Source of the DNA: Pseudofrankia asymbiotica
GTDB taxonomy: Bacteria; Actinomycetota; Actinomycetes; Frankiales; Frankiaceae
Direction of reading: 5' to 3'
Length of the DNA stretch: 5,582 nt
NCBI RefSeq assembly: GCF_001983105.1
Contig: NZ_MOMC01000024.1
Coordinates: forward strand, 67,445-73,026
This document shows, in pieces, positions 4,603 to 5,582 of the stretch. Each line of letters opens with the position of its first letter. The first letter of the stretch is position 1. The notes under the pieces are model-generated. The model did no database searches. It was not told the origin of the DNA and was given only the letters and a program-made list of their open reading frames with translations. The position numbers and the translations under genes were made by a program.

Positions 4603-5582
4603 TCATCGGCTGGCCTTGACCGAGCTGTCCTGACCAAGCCGCTGGTCGGGAACCCGGTGGCGGCCAGACGATGCCGCCGCTGCCGCGGATCGGGCCGGGT
4701 GCCCGTAGCCGTACCCGTAGCCGTAGCGCCGCCCGGACCCGACCGACCTGTTGAAGACGTAGCCGAGCACCGGCGTGCCGACGAACTCCAGCCGGTGGCG
4801 GGCTTCGGAGAGTACCCGCAGCGGCGTGCCGCGCCCGACCACCAGCACCACCGCATCGGCCTGTGAGGCGATCGCGGCCGCGTCGCTGGCCGCGAGCAGC
4901 GGCGGCGAGTCGACGATGACGACGTCGGCGTAGTCGCGCAGCCGGCTGACCGCGTGGCGGAACCGGCCGGTCCGGAAGAAGCTGGCCGGATCGTCGAGCA
5001 CGGTGCCGGCCGGCACGACGTCGAGCGCCTCGGCACCGCTGACGTCGAGGTCACGCACGGTGGCGCTCATCGGCACGTCGCCGCCCAGGTCGGACAGACC
5101 CGGCTCGTGGGAGACGTCGGCGAGCCCGGTCAGCCCCCGCATCCGCTCGTCACCGTCGACGACCGCCACCTTGCGGTCGTCGCGGGCCATCGCGATCGCG
5201 AGGTTGAGCGCGGTCACCGTCTTGCCGTCACCGGGGCGTGCGCTGGTCACCGCGACAACGCTGCCGCCGCCCTCGGCGGCAAGGGCGAACCCGATGCTCT
5301 CCACAAGGAAGTTGTAGGCCTCGCCCGCCGGGGAGCCGGGGTCGCGCGCGGCGGGCAGCGCCCGGTCGCCGGTGGAGACGGCGAACTCGGGGACGTCGCC
5401 GAGAAGCGGGACGCCGAGGATGGCCGCCGGGTCCTGCTTCTCGTCGGCCTTCCGGCGGAACTCGTCGCGCCACCACACGACACCGGCGGCAAGCAACAGC
5501 CCCATGAAGACGCCGATGGCGATCGCGCGAAGCGGCCTGGGCTGTGTCGGCGCGCTCGGCGGGTTCGCCTGCTCGAACATCT
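4603..5582 (-). CDS. Polysaccharide co-polymerase/tyrosine autokinase (Wzc/CpsD type), N-terminus off window
   Basis: C-terminal part of a bacterial tyrosine kinase that controls exopolysaccharide or capsule chain length and export. Residues are numbered from the Met at 5580, probably internal: the Pro-rich run before the membrane segment is typical of the second helix of Wzz/Wzc proteins, and the reading frame continues past the edge. Seen in order: NPPSAPTQPRP (6-16), transmembrane helix about 18-37, cytoplasmic linker with LGVPLLGDVP (55-64), GEAYNFLVESIGFAL (86-100), Walker A ARPGDGKT (114-121), Walker A' VAVVDGD (138-144), Walker B VVIVDS (220-225), then FNRSVGSGRR and a tyrosine cluster YGYGYGYG (286-293). 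These tyrosines are the likely autophosphorylation sites, as in the family's Tyr-rich tails. A tail of 32 residues follows the cluster, longer than in many relatives. Kinase and membrane anchor appear to be one polypeptide, as in Wzc, instead of split as in CapA/CapB. The stop is at 4603-4605. Confidence 0.9.
   Translation of the reverse strand, partial: MFEQANPPSAPTQPRPLRAIAIGVFMGLLLAAGVVWWRDEFRRKADEKQDPAAILGVPLLGDVPEFAVSTGDRALPAARDPGSPAGEAYNFLVESIGFALAAEGGGSVVAVTSARPGDGKTVTALNLAIAMARDDRKVAVVDGDERMRGLTGLADVSHEPGLSDLGGDVPMSATVRDLDVSGAEALDVVPAGTVLDDPASFFRTGRFRHAVSRLRDYADVVIVDSPPLLAASDAAAIASQADAVVLVVGRGTPLRVLSEARHRLEFVGTPVLGYVFNRSVGSGRRYGYGYGYGHPARSAAAAASSGRHRVPDQRLGQDSSVKASR
4702..4725 (-). 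repeat. Two exact 12-bp copies encoding the YGYGYGYG cluster
   Basis: On the minus strand TACGGCTACGGG is repeated twice without mismatch, giving four Tyr-Gly pairs near the kinase C-terminus. Each 12-bp unit keeps the frame, and its 6-bp halves differ by one base. Slippage would therefore add or remove two or four tyrosines without breaking the protein. Confidence 0.85.

Overview
The window is very GC-rich, with long open frames on both strands and strongly G/C-biased third codon positions. This points to a high-GC actinobacterium. The mix of a Wzc-type kinase, a WbuB-like glycosyltransferase, a PP2C phosphatase and a DUF4232 lipoprotein would fit Frankia or a relative, but the genus is an inference. 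All five genes I can support lie on the minus strand, so transcription runs from the right edge towards the left.

Layout in the direction of transcription: (1) 5582-4603, the C-terminal part of a membrane-anchored polysaccharide co-polymerase/tyrosine autokinase (Wzc/CpsD type), cut by the right edge and ending with a YGYGYGYG cluster. (2) A 123-bp gap with a perfect 13-bp GC-rich stem-loop, probably a terminator or attenuator. (3) 4479-3181, a WbuB-like GT4 glycosyltransferase with a strong ribosome binding site. (4) 3184-2321, a PP2C-type Ser/Thr phosphatase whose GTG start overlaps the glycosyltransferase stop (GTGA). (5) A 195-bp gap with weak promoter-like elements. (6) 2125-1397, a small lipoprotein with a DUF4232 domain. 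(7) A gap of about 290 bp. (8) 1106-282, a divergent class I SAM-dependent methyltransferase. (9) Positions 1-281, where I find no convincing gene.

How the genes may work together: the first three read as the edge of an exopolysaccharide or capsule locus. The kinase would control chain length and export, the glycosyltransferase would add a sugar to the lipid-linked repeat unit, and the translationally linked phosphatase suggests phospho-regulation. The methyltransferase resembles those found in polysaccharide clusters and could modify a sugar. The DUF4232 lipoprotein is an envelope protein of unknown role and may simply be a neighbour. I see no mobile element, CRISPR array, tRNA or rRNA. No wholly new system is evident; the most distinctive arrangement is the PP2C phosphatase coupled to a glycosyltransferase beside a tyrosine autokinase.
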